Assembly (NCBI GenBank): GCA_031551635.1
Contig: JAVBNH010000040.1
Coordinates: 1-7,219, forward strand
Length of the DNA: 7,219 nt
Direction: 5' to 3'
Origin: JAVBNH01 sp031551635
GTDB lineage: Bacteria; Bacillota; Clostridia; Oscillospirales; Acutalibacteraceae
The notes beneath the pieces are model-generated. The model ran no database searches, was not told the DNA's origin, and was given only the letters and a program-made list of their open reading frames with translations. The position numbers and the translations under genes are program-made. Positions 6,401 to 7,219 of the stretch are shown one piece after another. Every line of letters begins with the position of its first letter. Position 1 is the first letter of the stretch.

Positions 6401-7019
6401 CTTTGAACAGGCCGACGGCAGTATCTCGCGGAAATACGGCGGAACCGGGCTTGGGCTGGCAATTTCAAAACGCATAGTTGAGCTTATGGGCGGCAGAATA
6501 TCGCTCAAGAGTGAACCGGGGCTGGGTTCGACCTTCTCCTTTGAAGTGAGTATGGAAATCAGCGGAAAACAAATGCTCGAGTCAAATAATTCGGCATACT
6601 ATGGTGCGGCTCGAGACGCTTCAGTGCTTGAGCAGAGGTATCACGGACTCAAAATCATTCTTGCGGAGGATGTTGAAATCAACCGCGAAATCGCTTGTAC
6701 GCTGCTTGAGGAAACAGGCTTGACAATAGATTGCGCCGTCAACGGAAGCGAAGCTGTGAAGCTTTTCTGTGAGAGCGGTGAAAAGTATAGCTTGATTCTT
6801 ATGGATGTTCAGATGCCGGAGATGGACGGGCTTGAGGCGACAAGGGTTATCAGGTCCTCCGATATGCCGGAGGCAGAGGATATTCCCATAGTCGCTATGA
6901 CTGCGAACGCCTTCAATGAGGATATAATAAACTGCATAAATGCGGGCATGAACGACCACATCGCGAAGCCTGTCGAGATTGAAAAACTCATCAGTGTGCT
7001 TGATAAATATCTTCTATAA
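3468..7019 (+). CDS. CHASE4-HAMP-PAS-GAF-PAS hybrid sensor histidine kinase with C-terminal receiver
   Basis: An 1183-residue membrane hybrid kinase. In order: TM1 (about 15-37); extracytoplasmic CHASE4-like domain (about 45-285) with its signature around W78-W81 (SWSKWDEIYKYVSDKN); TM2 (296-316); HAMP-like linker (317-372); PAS1 (379-490) with C425, C437 and C440; GAF (500-660); PAS2 (670-780); HisKA with phospho-acceptor H812 in SHEMRTP; HATPase with N-box N925/N929, G1 D962-x-G964-x-G966, F-box and G2 GGTGLGLA (991-998); receiver (1061-1183) with acidic pair E1067/D1068, phospho-acceptor D1113, T1145 and K1167. All catalytic residues are present, so the kinase and the His-to-Asp relay should work. 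The signal is probably an extracellular small molecule plus an intracellular cue read by PAS/GAF. There is no output domain, so an HPt protein or a separate regulator is expected elsewhere. Start uncertain: AAGGGG lies one base before ATG 3468 and 13 bases before the in-frame ATG 3480 (protein MKEKKAEL...), so either could be used. It is transcribed away from the RCC1-protein gene. Confidence 0.95.
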   Translation: MNIFMKEKKAELSMRTSLFIMLLVVLIGLSTLVIVGFRQKMVELLLDAEKTHVNQMGNMIDASVNSAVENMKNTVDSWSKWDEIYKYVSDKNQEFIENNFTKGSESARSYDFILIKDMDSKDIYTHSFLPSTSRSALPSGLSDAVSELSRNVIDKYNSVVAAAGNVRFGEFGNAEKRALGVNDINITGIFMCNSVAYVSSTAYITNSADTAGANGTLTFIEVLDQSYLSSLTNMTNTVFTVLPASEIPEIPFSTSIESSDRIVFRSYKNDLLGNAVSLNATTPRIIYEGGMKAINATISVFYLIIFLMVFLFFFLVQKNIIKRFERLNRDVSALSGDKRLQLSDYGRYKEINSLGTEINALLRRIEDDRLLAEKAEMSMSILQNIMNSMDSYIYVSDIDTDEILFVNDKMREHFKLGDNYNGKICWQVFQDGFTSRCEFCPIPKLKNDPEGVVVWEEHNTVTGKYYKNVDRLINWANGKLVHLQHSTDITELKEAEAALQKRLEQQELTATLSRSFISNDDVTADIKEALKIIGEFMNISRTLIIRAEGNYLNSVYEWRNENEVIEPRLGRKTELRQIEIDIIKSFANKKITYLDLADIGGEDIIKTYSLNVKNAIFFPLFMGDTFWGLIEFDKCTEFSPWNASEINLGDMIAGIISGVINRKHIEDQLESISSIVKSAPQFIALISDDRSYRYINDACEAQTGYSKEELIHGGGMTRIFSEETLNDIFKKQVPLVKKMGKVSFECPLIHKDKGEIIMSFSVFNIEGRIGGIGIIGMDITEIRMMEKELIQAKDLAEEGSRAKSEFLSRMSHEMRTPMNAIIGMTNIARSSENPERKEYCLEKISDASEHLLGVINDILDMSKIEANKLEISCSDYILKQMINHVIGVLNFKMDEKKLKFELEIDKNLPEIVFGDEQHLKQVLSNLLTNAIKFTPENGRIKLRVSLLETNNKTLRVLFEVSDTGIGISPEQQQKLFRSFEQADGSISRKYGGTGLGLAISKRIVELMGGRISLKSEPGLGSTFSFEVSMEISGKQMLESNNSAYYGAARDASVLEQRYHGLKIILAEDVEINREIACTLLEETGLTIDCAVNGSEAVKLFCESGEKYSLILMDVQMPEMDGLEATRVIRSSDMPEAEDIPIVAMTANAFNEDIINCINAGMNDHIAKPVEIEKLISVLDKYLL

Positions 7020-7045
7020 AATAAAAAAGTATGAAAAAATAGACA

Positions 7046-7053
7046 TGTATAAT
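7046..7053 (+). promoter_or_regulatory. Weak candidate promoter of the flavodoxin-fold oxidoreductase gene
   Basis: A perfect TATAAT (7048-7053) directly preceded by TG lies in the 86-base gap after the kinase stop. No recognisable -35 box sits 16-18 bases upstream. No terminator hairpin is visible after the kinase gene, so readthrough from the kinase promoter is equally possible. Confidence 0.3.
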
Positions 7054-7105
7054 CAATAAAAGCTGCGGAAAAATACTAAGGATAATTATTGGAAGGAATG
7101 GTAAT

Positions 7106-7219
7106 ATGAACTATTTAATAATTGAATCTCATCCCTATTCCGGCAGCTTTAACGCCTCACTCGCGACAGTTCTTGAGGAAACCGCACGTGAAAAAGGACA
7201 CAGTATAAAAAAAGTAAAC
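7106..7219 (+). CDS. NAD(P)H-dependent flavodoxin-fold oxidoreductase (5' part only)
   Basis: The frame is open from ATG 7106 to the window edge (38 codons). The start is MNYLIIESHPYSGSFNASL, then ATVLEETAREKGHSIKKVN. A first beta strand (YLII), a phosphate-loop region with HPYSGSFN (compare the HPxxxSFN signature) and a following helix fit the Flavodoxin_2 family of NAD(P)H quinone/flavin oxidoreductases (the MdaB/KefF/YwrO group). Members bind FMN or FAD and pass two electrons from NAD(P)H to quinones or similar acceptors. GGAAGG at 7091-7096 lies nine bases before the ATG. It follows the kinase gene by 86 bases on the same strand. The substrate and any link to the kinase cannot be judged from the fragment. 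Confidence 0.82.
   Translation, partial: MNYLIIESHPYSGSFNASLATVLEETAREKGHSIKKVN

Noticed and set aside
6116..6508. 130-residue minus-strand frame within the kinase gene
   Set aside because: It is antisense to the conserved HATPase region; its Ser/Phe-rich content is a shadow of the real frame.

Overview
The window looks like chromosomal DNA of an anaerobic, low-to-moderate GC member of the Clostridia (Firmicutes), most likely of the Oscillospiraceae/Ruminococcaceae type. Signs are a reverse rubrerythrin beside a PerR-type regulator, strong AAGGAG-like ribosome sites, consensus sigma-A promoters with 17-base spacers, envelope proteins with Thr/Ala-rich linkers, and a multi-domain hybrid kinase whose PAS domain carries a Cys-x11-Cys-x2-Cys cluster. 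The assignment is inferred from gene content only.

Left part (1-1350, mostly minus strand): a peroxide-defence operon, perR then reverse rubrerythrin. It is driven by a promoter at 1318-1346 and closed by a strong bidirectional hairpin terminator at 96-132. Immediately downstream of the promoter lies a striking operator (1280-1304). Its arms are exactly those of the classical Fur box, but they are spread apart by one extra hexamer. A leader of about 170 nt with an AT-rich hairpin precedes perR, which has no obvious Shine-Dalgarno sequence. The first 77 bases may hold the tail of a convergent plus-strand gene.

Middle (1389-3372, minus strand): two envelope-protein genes, each with its own promoter. 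The first is an 86-residue lipoprotein whose mature part is almost entirely Thr, Ala, Gly and Lys, with no globular domain. The second is a 436-residue secreted RCC1-repeat beta-propeller protein with a Thr-rich stalk, a C-terminal membrane anchor and a charged cytoplasmic tail.

Right part (3408-7219, plus strand): a divergent promoter drives a 1183-residue hybrid sensor histidine kinase (CHASE4, HAMP-like, PAS, GAF, PAS, HisKA, HATPase, receiver). The window ends inside the start of a flavodoxin-fold NAD(P)H oxidoreductase.

The perR-rubrerythrin unit is a recognisable oxidative-stress module. The divergent RCC1 protein and CHASE4 kinase, with the odd lipoprotein behind them, could form an envelope-sensing cluster, but that is inference from layout. 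I did not find a clear, self-contained new system. The strongest candidates for a second look are the extended Fur-type operator, the linker-only lipoprotein, and the propeller/kinase pair.
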